Source: Pseudoips prasinana
Lineage: Eukaryota; Arthropoda; Insecta; Lepidoptera; Nolidae
Assembly (NCBI GenBank): GCA_951640165.1
Contig: OX621247.1
Location: forward strand, 33,020,001 to 33,084,000
Reading direction: 5' to 3'
DNA: 64,000 bases
Under the pieces are notes generated by a model, which saw only the letters and a program-made list of their open reading frames with translations, did no database searches and was not told the DNA's origin. The translations under genes and the position numbers were made by a program. Each line of letters begins with the position of its first letter. Within the stretch, counting starts at the first letter, position 1. Shown here piece after piece: positions 9,842 through 18,978 of the stretch.

Positions 9842-10310
9842 ATAAAACAGACGCGAACATCGCTTTTGACCCCCAAATATATGTCAAAATAACAAGTGTC
9901 TCACAGATTCTCATCTCGCTGCACCAAGGTCACGTTCCATATCACATAAAGTCCCGTGCTATGACCTTGACCCAATGAGGCGCAGTGCCGAAGTGTGCCG
10001 AGGCTGTCCGAGGGGCAACGGCCCGTGAAAGTGAAACGCCGCACGCGCAAAGCTTTCGACTCGCTACGAGGAGAATCTGAAGAATTTAGGTTGCGTCATT
10101 TTAATAGCGGGATCGAAAAAGTTACTTAATTTATAAGAAAAAACTTCCCATATTTCAACAATGTCATTTTTGATAACATTATTGCTAAAACTTATGATCA
10201 AGTCAGAAAAGGTTTTATACCTCTCAAGGTGTTCTTGTTTAAGTTGAAAATATACCGAAGAAGGTTTAAAAACAGGTTTCTACTCAACTAACACACTTGT
10301 TACTATTGTA
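9842..10310. other. Unassigned stretch with GC-rich patch
   Basis: Positions 9,900-10,080 are GC-richer than the surroundings. They contain two nuclear-receptor-like half sites in opposite orientation: 'ccaaggtca' (9,924-9,932) and 'tgaccttga' (9,962-9,970, reverse TCAAGGTCA). No convincing coding frame or promoter was recognised; it may be unique non-coding DNA or an old repeat. Confidence 0.35.
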
Positions 10311-10445
10311 CAGACGCCAGCACATCAAGCTACCCCAATCTCTCAAATTTCCCCAATTGAAAGTGAACCTTATGCTTTTCTGATAAATTTGGAAATCTAT
10401 AAAAGAAATTTGACAGATTGGGGTAGCTGGACGTGCTGGCGTCTG
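10311..10445. mobile_element. TA-target MITE, family M3
   Basis: Inverted ends CAGACGCCAG and CTGGCGTCTG-type with flanking TA; same family as 8,124 and 20,602. Confidence 0.88.
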
Positions 10446-10910
10446 TATTTTGTAAGGGACAGATACCATCATAAAGCAGAACTTTTGCTAACGTGTGAAT
10501 AAGTTGTTGATCATTATAGAAATATGTTTTTAAAGTACACACAAAGGGATCAAATTCTCTATTGCAAGCGTGCTAAAAAAAACAATAACTTTAAGGATTA
10601 TATAGTCGAATTTTAGCAGAGTGCTAAAATTCGACTCCTAAGTCCTAAGTGCTAAAGACCTCACATAGGACAAATTTTCCTACTTGGTACCCACAATAAT
10701 TTCGTTTAATACATACATACATACATATGCAACTTGCTAATGTGCAGTTACGAAAACCGCCCTAAATACCTATGCAATAAAGTTGCTATTAAAGTCAAAA
10801 TGACGACGTCAACATCAGCTGTTAGCTAGCAGTGTATTTTGTAAGGGACAGACACCATCATAAAGCAGAGCTTTTGCTAACGTGTGAATAAGTTGTTGAT
10901 CATTATAGAA
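10446..10910. repeat. Local duplications
   Basis: 10,442-10,526 ('ttttgtaagggacagatacc') is repeated at 10,834-10,910. 10,560-10,830 is repeated, diverged, at 13,480-13,790 (for example 'tgacgacgtcaacatcagct' in both). The pair gives a sister sequence for the palindrome at 10,604. Confidence 0.8.
10604..10636. repeat. Palindrome present in only one of two sister copies
   Basis: 15-bp arms (10,604-10,618 and 10,622-10,636) with spacer 'gag'. The diverged sister near 13,520 has only the right-arm sequence 'taaaattcgactcctaag', so the left arm was added here. Confidence 0.85.
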
Positions 10911-11025
10911 ACTTAACTTAAACATTTGTTTACTGCAGAAGCTTATACAAAGATACAGTATTATAAGCTACTTTTGTAAACACTAATAATTTCCTGGGGC
11001 ATTATTTACACACGGTCACAAATCA

Positions 11026-11285
11026 GTCAATCACAAACTAACCAGTGCTTGTATTATGGAAACCAGATAACTGATATACTTTTCTTTTGTAAATACATAC
11101 TTAATATAGATAATTACACCCAGATTCGGGACAAACAGACATGTTCGTGCACACAAATATCTGCCCTGGATGGAAATCGAACCCACGACCTCCGGTGTGA
11201 AAAGCAAGCATCTTCCAACCACACCACCAGGCACAGCGAACACTGGGTTACGTTCAGTGTCTATTATGAGCGGCAACCTATCCAA
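11026..11285 (-). mobile_element. tRNA-derived SINE, family S3
   Basis: On the minus strand the head carries a B box (reverse of 'gaaatcgaacccacgacctc'), the body has 'gtccygartctgggtgtaatt'-like sequence and the tail 'gataacttggtttcc'-like sequence. Family S3 recurs at 11,513, 12,286, 16,489, 17,824, 48,976, 49,938 and 62,155 (-). An apparent frame on each strand here is incidental. Confidence 0.75.
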
Positions 11286-11337
11286 GCGCCAGCGTGAGCT
11301 TTACTCTTAAATACTGCAATTTTCTTTTCATTTATAA

Positions 11338-11510
11338 CTAGCTGTGTCCTGCAGTTTTACCCGCGTTAAACTTTATAAATTATAAGCCTATGTGTTAATG
11401 CAGGATGTCAGCTAACTCCATACCAAATTTAATTAAAATCGCTCCAGCCGTTTAGACGTAAAGAAGTAACAAACTCACACAGTCACAAAATTTCGCCTTT
11501 ATAATTCTGC
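11338..11510 (-). mobile_element. Non-autonomous Helitron (minus)
   Basis: On the minus strand it ends with 'acgcgggtaaaactgcagga' followed by 'cacagctag' and T at 11,338. Its start block is 'taaaggcgaaattttgtgac'. The hairpin is partly decayed. Confidence 0.65.
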
Positions 11511-11512
11511 CT

Positions 11513-11705
11513 GTTGGCGTGGTTAGCAAATGCTTGCTGTGCATGAACATGTCTGTTTGTCCTGAGTCTGGGCGTAATTATCTATAGAAATATGTATTTA
11601 CAAAAAAAAAGAAGTATATCAGTTATCTGGTTTCCATAGTACAAGCTCTGCTTAGTTTGGTATCAGATGGCCGTGTGTGAATAATGTCCCAGGATATTAT
11701 TATTA
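11513..11705 (+). mobile_element. SINE S3, internally deleted
   Basis: It starts 'gttggcgtggttagcaaatg' and continues to 'tgtcccaggatattattatt'. The B-box region is missing, so it is a deleted copy. Confidence 0.72.
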
Positions 11706-12285
11706 TAATATTAGTGTGATAATTTATTTTATAAAACGAGAGGTTCATAAGAACATTACAATAGGTAAGCTTATAGATTCTTATCATACCTCTACTTTCT
11801 CTCCAGAAACACAATAATAAAAAATATAATCACGAAGTAATATGAGAATCTTTACATGACTTCGTAATTGACTTCAGTCGCTGAGATTAGCGCAGAATTA
11901 AATAACTTAATATATATAGGAAGGCAACGAACTCCACTACAAATTCCTCCGGAAAATCGTTTGGAAACCGGTTCAGGAATCGAGAGCAATCCGTGACTGG
12001 TATTGTTCAGAGTGAAATGGAGGCTTAATCTTCTTATTTCCATCTCTTTATTACTAGCTCCTTTGAGCTTTACGATAGACTTGAGAATGGGAAAATTGGA
12101 CATCTCAATTATGCATACACTGGAAGCTTCATTAAGTAGAAAATACGTAAAATTAAACTACCTTCTGAAAAAACAAAAAAATTGACGGCTTATTGAATTT
12201 TCACGATTGGATAGCAAAGCATAGCCTTAAGCTAATTTTAAGATATATAAAGAAACTGAAACACATATTCAACAATTTAAAAGTT
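11706..12285. other. No recognised element
   Basis: A minus-strand frame of 83 codons (11,852-12,103) and overlapping plus-strand frames are open, but none resembles a known family and there is no second line of support. Treated as unassigned. Confidence 0.4.
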
Positions 12286-12512
12286 TGTCGGCTTCCACGC
12301 TGCAATTCGTGGGTTCGATTCACACCCAGGATAGATATTTGTGATGTAAACATGTCGTTTCTCCTGAGTCTGGGTGTAATTATGTATTTACAAAAGAAAA
12401 GTACCTAGTATATGTAGTATATTAGTTATCTGGATTCCATAGTATAAGTTGTGCTTAGTTTGGGATTAGATGGCCGTGTGAATAATGTCCCAGGATATTA
12501 GTATAATTATTA
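12286..12512 (+). mobile_element. SINE S3
   Basis: It has the B box 'gtgggttcgattc' near 12,310, the body 'ctcctgagtctgggtgtaat' and the tail 'tgtcccaggatattagtata'. Confidence 0.78.
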
Positions 12513-12639
12513 TTATAAAGATTTTATGTAATTTGGCCATAATATTACAGTAAGTATCAAGAAATTCGGAAATATTCCTGCCCTCTCAATGCTGTCTTGG
12601 GTTGCATTTTTAATGAATTTCGATATGGAAGTCTTTTGT

Positions 12640-12715
12640 CCGGAGAAAGACAGAGGCTACTCTTCTATCTACACACCAAGCGGACGAAGCTGAAGGCAAG
12701 AGTTAGTTAATTCAT
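12640..12715 (+). repeat. Decayed Helitron 3' end
   Basis: 'acaccaagcggacgaagctg' followed by 'aaggcaagagttagtt' resembles the common hairpin-plus-CTAGT end, with several substitutions. Confidence 0.4.
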
Positions 12716-12880
12716 ATATTGCAACTGTATAGCAGGCTATAATATGAACAGGATGCGCTATGGAAATGAATTAATCGCAAACTATTAGACACGCATACCG
12801 TGTCATGATGAAGAGCATGCAAGATTTTTTATTGTATTAGTAAATCTGTTTGTCCGTATCAACTAAAAATAAATAAATAT

Positions 12881-13090
12881 TGACTGCACGTGTGGCGCAG
12901 CGGCTAAGACAATCGCCTCGCCGCTTCGTGTCGCGGGTTCGAGTCCCGCGCCGGGCAACTATTTGTGTGCCCATAAATTGTTGTTCTGAGTCTGGATGTT
13001 ATTTGTGTCCATCTATTATATGTTTGTAAAGTACCCCGCGATACAGGGATTCTCTAGTGCGGGCGTTGTCATTAAAAATAAAATTAAAAA
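12881..13090 (+). mobile_element. SINE S1
   Basis: A box 'tggcgcagcggctaag' and B box 'gggttcgagtcccgcg', then the S1 body and an A-rich tail. A close relative of the copy at 6,766. Confidence 0.87.
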
Positions 13091-13318
13091 ACCTGACACA
13101 ATGCCATCTGATCCCAAACTAGGCAGAACCGGGCAACCAGACTATTGATAAACATACTTATATATTCGTAATACATACATATTATAAATAAATGACACCC
13201 AGACATAGAAAAAATCCTCGTGTAAATCACACAAAGATTTGTCCCGGGAATCGAACCACGACCTCTGGCTTAACCGTTAGGGTCCCTAACCACTAGACCA
13301 ACAATCACTGCACTGGTG
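13090..13318 (-). mobile_element. tRNA-derived SINE, family S4
   Basis: On the minus strand the head reads 'ttggtctagtggttagggac' (A-box-like) with a B box (reverse of 'gggaatcgaaccacgacctc'). Other S4 heads occur at 14,655, 55,126 and 61,638-61,755. Confidence 0.75.
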
Positions 13319-13319
13319 A

Positions 13320-13505
13320 TTTGAATCCACGCCTCGCCCTTTTTGTACCGGGTCCGATTTCCGCACAGTAGGTACAACTATTTGTGTGACCCATAAATAG
13401 TTCTTCTGAGTCTGGGTGTACTTTATCTCCGTCAATTATGTTTGTAATGTACCCCGCAACACATGTGTTAATTTCCCTATTGCAAGCGTTATAAAAAAAA
13501 CAATA
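13320..13505 (+). mobile_element. SINE S1, 5'-truncated
   Basis: Retains 'accgggtccgatttccgcac' (decayed B box) and the S1 body through 'ccccgcaacacatgtgttaa'. Confidence 0.65.
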
Positions 13506-13919
13506 ACTTTAAGGATTATAAGCAGTGGTAAAATTCGACTCCTAAGTGCTAAAGACCCCACATAGGACAAATTTTCCTTCTTGGTGCCACACAATAATTT
13601 CGTTTAATACATACATACATATGCAACTTGCTAATGTGCAGTTACATTTCCGTATGTACACAGTACGGTACAGTCAACGAAACATCAGTGGAAACAATTG
13701 TACTACGAAAACCGCCCTAACTAACTACGCAATAAAGATTGCTTTCAAAGTCAAAATGACGACGTCAACATCAGCTGTTAGCAGTACCGGCAGGTTGATC
13801 TAAACTGGCCAGGAATGCATTCTGTCCCGCGCATTTCGTCGTATCAATGACATCCAGGATTATACAACAATAGGCTAATTCTCATGCATTTCTATCAGCT
13901 GCATCATATCCCTTACCAG

Positions 13920-14159
13920 GGGCTCTACGGCTAAGTCGCCGAACATCGATTTCTTAAATGGCGTTCATAGTAATAAAGGTTAAAAATTACGTAACCAATC
14001 GTTATTTAGCCTTCCATGAGCACATGTGACGTCATAAATGGTCCGGAATCGTTAGTCAACGTTGAAGCCGATTTAAAGATTGATTAAGTCATTTTTAACC
14101 TTTATTTATTTGAACGCCATTTAATAAATCGATGTTCAGTGACTTAGCTGGTAGAGCCC
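13920..14159. mobile_element. MITE M1 copy a, CAG target duplication
   Basis: Starts GGGCTCTACGGCTAA and ends with the reverse complement TTAGCTGGTAGAGCCC, flanked by CAG on both sides. Arms of ~100 bp include 'cgaacatcgatttcttaaat' and 'aaataaataaaggttaaaaa'. The centre holds a perfect CRE palindrome TGACGTCA (14,027-14,034). Five copies in the window all keep a CAG or CTG at each flank. Confidence 0.92.
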
Positions 14160-14231
14160 CAGTACCTACTTAAGCCAGGTTAAACGTATAGATGCGGGGT
14201 CAGTTTATAGATGTTCACCGTTTAATTTTTT

Positions 14232-14640
14232 CAGGCGCTCATAGCCAGATTCTCTCACCGGTCCGAAAGTGATTGGCGAGGTTAAGCAACTAGGCTCGCG
14301 GTCAGTCCATAGATGGGTGACCGCCAAAGTGGTTTAAATTGTGAGCGTCTTCGTGCTTCGGAGGGCACGTTAAGCTGTCGGTCCCGGTTGTAGCCATTAG
14401 GCAACAGTCGTTAAGCCATGTCAGAGGCCTAATGGGTGGCTTGAAGAACTCTGGCACTAGAGTAACTGCTGCTCTTACGATAAGTACCGTTAAATTTTTG
14501 AGTGTCACGTGCTTAGGAAGGTACTTCAAGCTGTCAATCGTTAAGCCACATCACTGAGTGGTTTAAACAACTCTGGCACATGGTTATCACTGTCCATACG
14601 AGAAAGAAGAATTAGTTCAGGATGTCACACTGAGGCATTG
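14232..14640 (+). mobile_element. 5S-rRNA-derived SINE
   Basis: Positions 14,250-14,325 resemble the 3' two-thirds of insect 5S rRNA: 'ggttaagcaac', 'cgcggtcagt' and 'agatgggtgaccgcc', which includes the internal Pol III control region. The body continues 'cacgttaagctgtcggtccc' and 'ttgtagccattaggcaacag'. A second, partial block follows from about 14,510. Fragments occur at 20,221 (-), 24,401/29,622 (-), 33,412 and 51,796. It is too diverged and too long to be a 5S gene. Confidence 0.78.
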
Positions 14641-14654
14641 ACAGGTACACATTT

Positions 14655-15028
14655 ACACGCGCCTGGTCTAGTGGTTAGTGAAATTGACTGTATGACAGAG
14701 GTTGTGGGTTCGATTCCCCCCAGGACTAATCTCTATGTGATAATCACGATTATTTGTTCTGTGTCTGGGTGTAATTTGACGGTCACCGTAGCCTAGTTGG
14801 TAGTGCTCCTGCCTACGAAGCTGGTGGTCCTGGGTTCGAATCCCGATAAGTGCAAATATTTGTGTGATGACCACGAATATTTGTTTCTGAGTCATGGATG
14901 TTTTCTATGTATATAAGTATTTATCTATCTATATAAGTATGTATATCGTCACCTGGTACCCATAGTACAAGCTTTGCTTAGTTTGAGGCTAGGATGATCG
15001 GTGTGACATTGTCCCCAGATATTATTAT
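14655..15028 (+). mobile_element. Dimeric SINE: S4 head fused to S2
   Basis: 14,655-14,776 is the 5' part of S4 ('cctggtctagtggttagtga'; B box 'gggttcgattcccccc'), ending 'gtctgggtgtaatt'. It joins directly to a complete S2 (14,777-15,028; 'tgacggtcaccgtagcctag'). The same S4-to-S2 order and junction occur on the minus strand at 61,755-60,590, so this is a mobile dimer rather than two chance insertions. Confidence 0.8.
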
Positions 15029-15169
15029 TATTATAATTTATCTATAATATGTAAAATATATAAAAAAACATGAGGCGTAGAAAATTGGGGACTGCCGATA
15101 AAAGTGAAAACTATTTTTTACACTACTAACCTAAATAATCTACAATTTCTATACATATAATAAAATCGT

Positions 15170-15475
15170 AGGAAAGTCAAAACTGTACATTGAATATTTT
15201 AAAAAAAGGATACTTGGAGCGTGATCTACAATTGATATCAAAGCCAAAAATATAGGTTTTAGAATTTTTGCCTGTGTGTCTGTTTGACTGTATGTATGTC
15301 TTGGCTAAACTCAAAAAGTATTGCATGGATTTACTTCAAATTTTGCATGAATATTACTAAGAGGTCGGGTCAACATATAGGCTACATATTATCACGCTAT
15401 CACCTACGGGGGAGGAGCTGTGATAATTTATATAGTGTAACGTGGGTAAAACCGCGGGGCACAGATATAATAGTT
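15170..15475 (+). repeat. Helitron-like repeat, homologous to 36,217-36,735
   Basis: 'gaggtcgggtcaacatatag', 'tcacctacgggggaggagct' and the end 'aaaaccgcggggcacag' are shared, on the opposite strand, with two tandem units near 36.2-36.7 kb. The end resembles Helitron 3' ends without an intact CTAG. Confidence 0.65.
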
Positions 15476-15862
15476 ATACATATAGCTTATGGGAAGCGTG
15501 ACATGACGATGACGCGAGTACCATGATTTACCCTCCACCAAAAAGTGCTCCACGCGCCTTGAGGCGTTTTTTCTTTCAACGCATATTAAAAATGCTCTGT
15601 TAGGGCTTCACGTTCTTATTAACAGTTTAATGGAAGTAATTATATTCTCTTATGTAAATGAATAATTTATTTATAGAACTGTCTTAATCAAATTCGTCCT
15701 CTTTCCCTACAAGATATGTTAAATAGTCGATAATTCTCCTATCATTCACGTTCCGGCTGTGTCGAAATAATGTATATTGTTTGAATATTCACAAGACGCT
15801 TTACTGTGACACAAGACATTATCATTACGGTTCTTTTTACTGTTAAGGTTATGTAAGGATAA
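15476..15862. other. Gene-free stretch
   Basis: AT-rich sequence without recognisable elements; it forms the 5' flank of the Harbinger derivative. Confidence 0.4.
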
Positions 15863-16463
15863 GGCAGCGTTCCCACTACGCCGGACCGGCAGATCTGCCG
15901 AAAACCGGACACCGGACAGAGTGTTCACATCACATCGGATCCCGGAAGAAAATCAGACAGTTACCTCAGTTGAATTTGGACCTGCGCGCACAATGGACGA
16001 CGAAATTGTTGTGTTGTGGTGGTATCATAATAGAAGGCAAAATAAAAGAAAACATTGGGTACACCCTATTTTACGGGAAATATTTTCACTTGGAACATTT
16101 GAAACATTAATGGGTGAACTTAGAAGAGACGAATCAAAGTTCTTCAATTATTTTCGAATGACAGCAACCACTTTTGACGATTTACTGGGACGACTAGACA
16201 TAAGAGTCAGGGCAGGGCCAGGGGAGCACGAGCGGGGCGAGCGGGGGACAGATACCGGTACAAACTCGTTCACATTACTCCGGGTCCGGTCGTTCTACCG
16301 ACAATTCGTAGTGACAAAACGCTCGGTAAAAATGCCGGGCTCGGCAAAAATGCCGGACCCGGGATAATGTGAATAGCTTCATATAAATTGTACAGCCACT
16401 AGCCCTTCCGGCAGATTTACCGGCGCGGCAGATTTGCCGGTCCGGCGTAGTGGGAACCGGGCC
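15863..16463. mobile_element. Harbinger-type element, internally deleted
   Basis: Terminal inverted repeats read GGCAGCGTTCCCACTACGCC and GGCCCGGTTCCCACTACGCC (right end, reverse complement), flanked by TAA on each side (15,860-15,862; 16,464-16,466). A 3-bp TAA/TTA duplication is typical of PIF/Harbinger. Inner ends are packed with CCGGCAGAT-type repeats. The 601-bp element keeps a transposase start but no catalytic core. Confidence 0.9.
15993..16206 (+). pseudogene. Harbinger transposase N-terminus
   Basis: From ATG at 15,993 the frame reads MDDEIVVLWWYHNRR, KHWVHPILREIFSLGTF and KFFNYFRMTATTFDDLL. This matches the N-terminal region of HARBI1-like transposases (a WVHP motif, then an FFNYFRM motif). 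It stops matching near 16,206, and the DDE catalytic part is missing. The open frame runs to 16,367 into terminal repeat sequence. Proteins of this family usually exceed 300 residues, so this is a deletion product of about 70 recognisable residues. Confidence 0.82.
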
Positions 16464-16488
16464 TAACTGTGGTAGTAGAACTACGGTT

Positions 16489-16602
16489 GGCGTGGTTGGT
16501 AGATACTCGCCATTCACACCGCAGGTATTAGGTTCGATTCCCACTAAGGACAGATATTTTTGTGATTGAACATATCTGTTTTTCCTGAGTCTGGTTGTCA
16601 TC
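16489..16602 (+). mobile_element. SINE S3, 5' part
   Basis: 'gttggcgtggttggtagata', B box 'aggttcgattccca' and 'cctgagtctggttgtcat', directly followed by a Helitron start. Confidence 0.72.
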
Positions 16603-16605
16603 CTT

Positions 16606-16860
16606 ACTAATATTACAAATGCGAAACTAACTCTGTTGGTCTGTCTGTCGCGCTTTCATGCAACTACTGCACCGATTTAAATGAAATTTGGTACACAAAT
16701 AGTCTAGAGCCTGAGAAAGGACATAGGTTACTTTGTAATGCGAAAATAGGATTGTAAGGGGGTTTGAAAGGTTGTATGGAAGTATCACCAGTACTAGAGC
16801 TAGAAGCTTAATTGATGCTTATTTTATAACAATAGGGGATGAAAGTTTGTATGGAAATAA
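16606..16860 (+). mobile_element. Non-autonomous Helitron, 5' part
   Basis: The start block 'tccttactaatattacaaat' (TC start) is followed by 'gtctgtctgtcgcgctttca', 'catgcaactactgcaccgat' and 'agcctgagaaaggacatagg'. The 3' end is not evident. The same family lies on the minus strand at 48,300-48,640. Confidence 0.6.
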
Positions 16861-16919
16861 TAATAAAATCATTTAATTTTCTCTTCACAAAAGTGTTCAG
16901 TAGCTACAGTTTGGTAGGC

Positions 16920-17300
16920 TTAGAGGTAGTCCACGAAGGGCACCCATCTGAATGGCACCTGCGCGAATGGCACCTAGCCTAGTCCACGGAAGGCACCTAT
17001 CAATACTTTTGGCAGGTGCTCTTCGTGGATTCAATTTATTTTTTGCATTCTTGTCCACGAACGGCACCCACGTTAACCGTTACAGTAACCTAGGTTATTA
17101 AATGAAATATATCGATCAAAATCACTAGAACGTTTATTAACACTACTAATATTACGCACTTTAAGAGTAGTATTATCTTATGTTTAAGCGAATGTTACAC
17201 ATTGAAATTAAACTACTATCTATCCGTTAATATCCGCTTAAACATAAATAAATACTAACGTCGTAACGTGCGTAATATTAGTAATGTTAATAAATGTTCA
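16920..17300. repeat. Two adjacent inverted-repeat blocks
   Basis: 16,927-17,037 carries inverted 'gtccacgaagggcacc' / 'ggtgctcttcgtgga', plus further copies of the 'ccacgaa-ggcacc' motif at about 16,982 and 17,051. 17,128-17,299 is a separate imperfect inverted repeat: 'tttattaacactactaatat' pairs with 'atattagtaatgttaataaa', and inner 'tatgtttaagcg' pairs with 'cgcttaaacata'. No coding content. Confidence 0.55.
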
Positions 17301-17639
17301 TGCTAAGTAACAATTGGTATGATTCAACCCGACTTTGTGAGAGACTGGTGCCTGTTGTAGGTTTGCAGCAAACCTGTATTACAGGTGTAAATGTGTAAGG
17401 TTTGCGACGAGAGACAAAATATTAGAGATATACTGATGTAACATTGACGGAGTCATTATAAAATGGGCGGTTGAAGTCCCAGGACCAGGTAATCTACTAT
17501 ATAAAAAATTTATGGGACCAAATGGCAACTATTCCGCATCAAACTAAAAAAGAATCACGTAAATCGGATCATAAATCTACGAGTAATCGGTGTACATACA
17601 TAAAAAAAAAATACCGGTGAACTTGAGAATATTCCTTTT

Positions 17640-17822
17640 GAAGAGATGTCCTTTTGAAGTCGGTTAAAAATAAGTCGGGTTTCCCTTCCTGACGCTATCC
17701 AGAAAGCACGAACCGATTTTCACGGTTTTGCATTCGTTGGAAAGGTCTCGGGCTCCGTGAGAGGTTTATAGCAAAGAAAATTTATAAAATTTAACGCGGG
17801 TAACACCGCGGGGCATAGCTAG
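17640..17822 (+). mobile_element. Helitron-like 3' part
   Basis: It ends 'acgcgggtaacaccgcgggg' followed by 'catagctag' and T. Interior 'cgaaccgattttcacgg'. Confidence 0.65.
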
Positions 17823-17837
17823 TTATCTATATAAGTA

Positions 17838-17885
17838 TGTATTTACAAAAGAAAAGTCATATACTACTTTTCTTTTGTAAATACA
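17838..17885. repeat. Template-switch palindrome inside SINE S3
   Basis: 20-bp arms (17,838-17,857 and 17,866-17,885). Sister S3 copies read 'agaaaagtagtatatgtagt' here. This copy replaces that with the reverse complement of its own upstream sequence, including the motif normally read 'agtatatg', now found only inverted. Confidence 0.9.
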
Positions 17886-17908
17886 TCAGTTATCTGGTTT
17901 CCATAGTA

Positions 17909-18029
17909 CACACGGCTACACATCAAGCTACTCATTTCCAGTATAAGCTGATCCCGCGTTGTATAAGATTTCCATACAATGAGAGGTCAGCTTATATTGG
18001 AAATGTATAGCTTGATATGTGGCCGTGTG
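17909..18029. mobile_element. TA-target MITE, family M5
   Basis: Inverted ends CACACGGCTACACATCAAGC and GCTTGATATGTGGCCGTGTG, flanked by TA. 121 bp, one copy seen, inserted in SINE S3. Confidence 0.85.
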
Positions 18030-18056
18030 TACAAGCTCTGCTTAGTTTGGGATCAG

Positions 18057-18315
18057 GGGCTCTACCGGCTAAGTCACCGAACATCGATTCCTTAAATGGC
18101 GTTCAAATAAATAAAGGTTAAAAATTACTTAATCAATCGTTAAATCGGCTGGAAGCCGATTTAACGATGACATGTGCACATGTGACGTCATAAATGGTCC
18201 GGAATTGATTATCAACGTTGAAGCCGGTTTAACGATTGATTAAGTCATTTCAAACCTTTATTTATTTGAACGCCATTTTAGAAATCGATGTTCGGCGACT
18301 TAGCCGGTAGAGCCC
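18057..18315. mobile_element. MITE M1 copy b, CAG target duplication
   Basis: Ends GGGCTCTACCGGCTAAGT and ACTTAGCCGGTAGAGCCC, CAG on both flanks, TGACGTCA at 18,183-18,190. Inserted in SINE S3. Confidence 0.93.
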
Positions 18316-18479
18316 CAGTTGGCCGTGTGTAAACAATCTCCCAGGTTATAACTATATTGAAGGAATATTAAACTGACCTTATTACATTAGTATCGTTAAA
18401 ATGCCGTCTCCCGATTCACAATCGGAAGGCGCCTACTTATATATTTCTAAATATATATTAAATGACACCCAGACACAAC

Positions 18480-18620
18480 AATTACTCCAAGTGTTTATTG
18501 TTTTTAATGATAACGCCCGCAATGGAAAATTAATCCTGCTATTGCAAACATGCTATTATTGGACACGAAGCATATCTAGACTCAAAATAACAATTGATGA
18601 CTCACACAAATAGTGATCCT
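18480..18620 (-). repeat. SINE S1-like fragment
   Basis: 'cccagacaca', 'taacgcccgcaatggaaaat' and 'ctcacacaaatagtg' match parts of the S1 body in reverse; heavily decayed. Confidence 0.45.
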
Positions 18621-18978
18621 GTGTAGGGTTTAAGAGCTCGAAACAGGAGGTAGCAGAGTCGCGTAGAAAGCCTACTAACACAACCACTGCGCATATAGTC
18701 AATCAATGTGATGGTAAATTTGAAAGAAAGAAAAGAATAACAACATTATTGTTACACTGACTCACGCAAGAAGCCATTGCTGTTAGAGTTGTGAATGTAA
18801 AATTATATTGTAGATACTAACATAATTTTTAAGATTTATGTTTTACTAACAAAATGGATATTATATATATTGTCAAGTAGGTCAAGAGTCTTTATGAATG
18901 TATCAAGACTATAAAGTTGAATACAAATTTTCAGCAATTACAAATTTTCTAAAGCATTTCATTGAAATATCGCATCTT

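Larger units (their letters stand above)
17824..18350 (+). mobile_element. SINE S3 3' part with two nested MITEs and a palindrome
   Basis: S3 tail sequence 'tatctatataagtatgtatt' through 'gttatctggtttccatag' is interrupted at TA by MITE M5, resumes 'caagctctgcttagtttggg', is interrupted at 'gatcag' by MITE M1, and ends near 'caatctcccaggttata'. The 5' head is missing. Confidence 0.82.

Noticed and set aside
11852..12103. Minus-strand 83-codon frame as a host exon
   Set aside because: No recognisable domain, no convincing splice sites, and surrounded by SINEs; left unassigned.
14250..14325. Functional 5S rRNA gene
   Set aside because: The 5' third is not 5S-like, substitutions are many, there is no terminator at the right place, and the body continues as a dispersed repeat.
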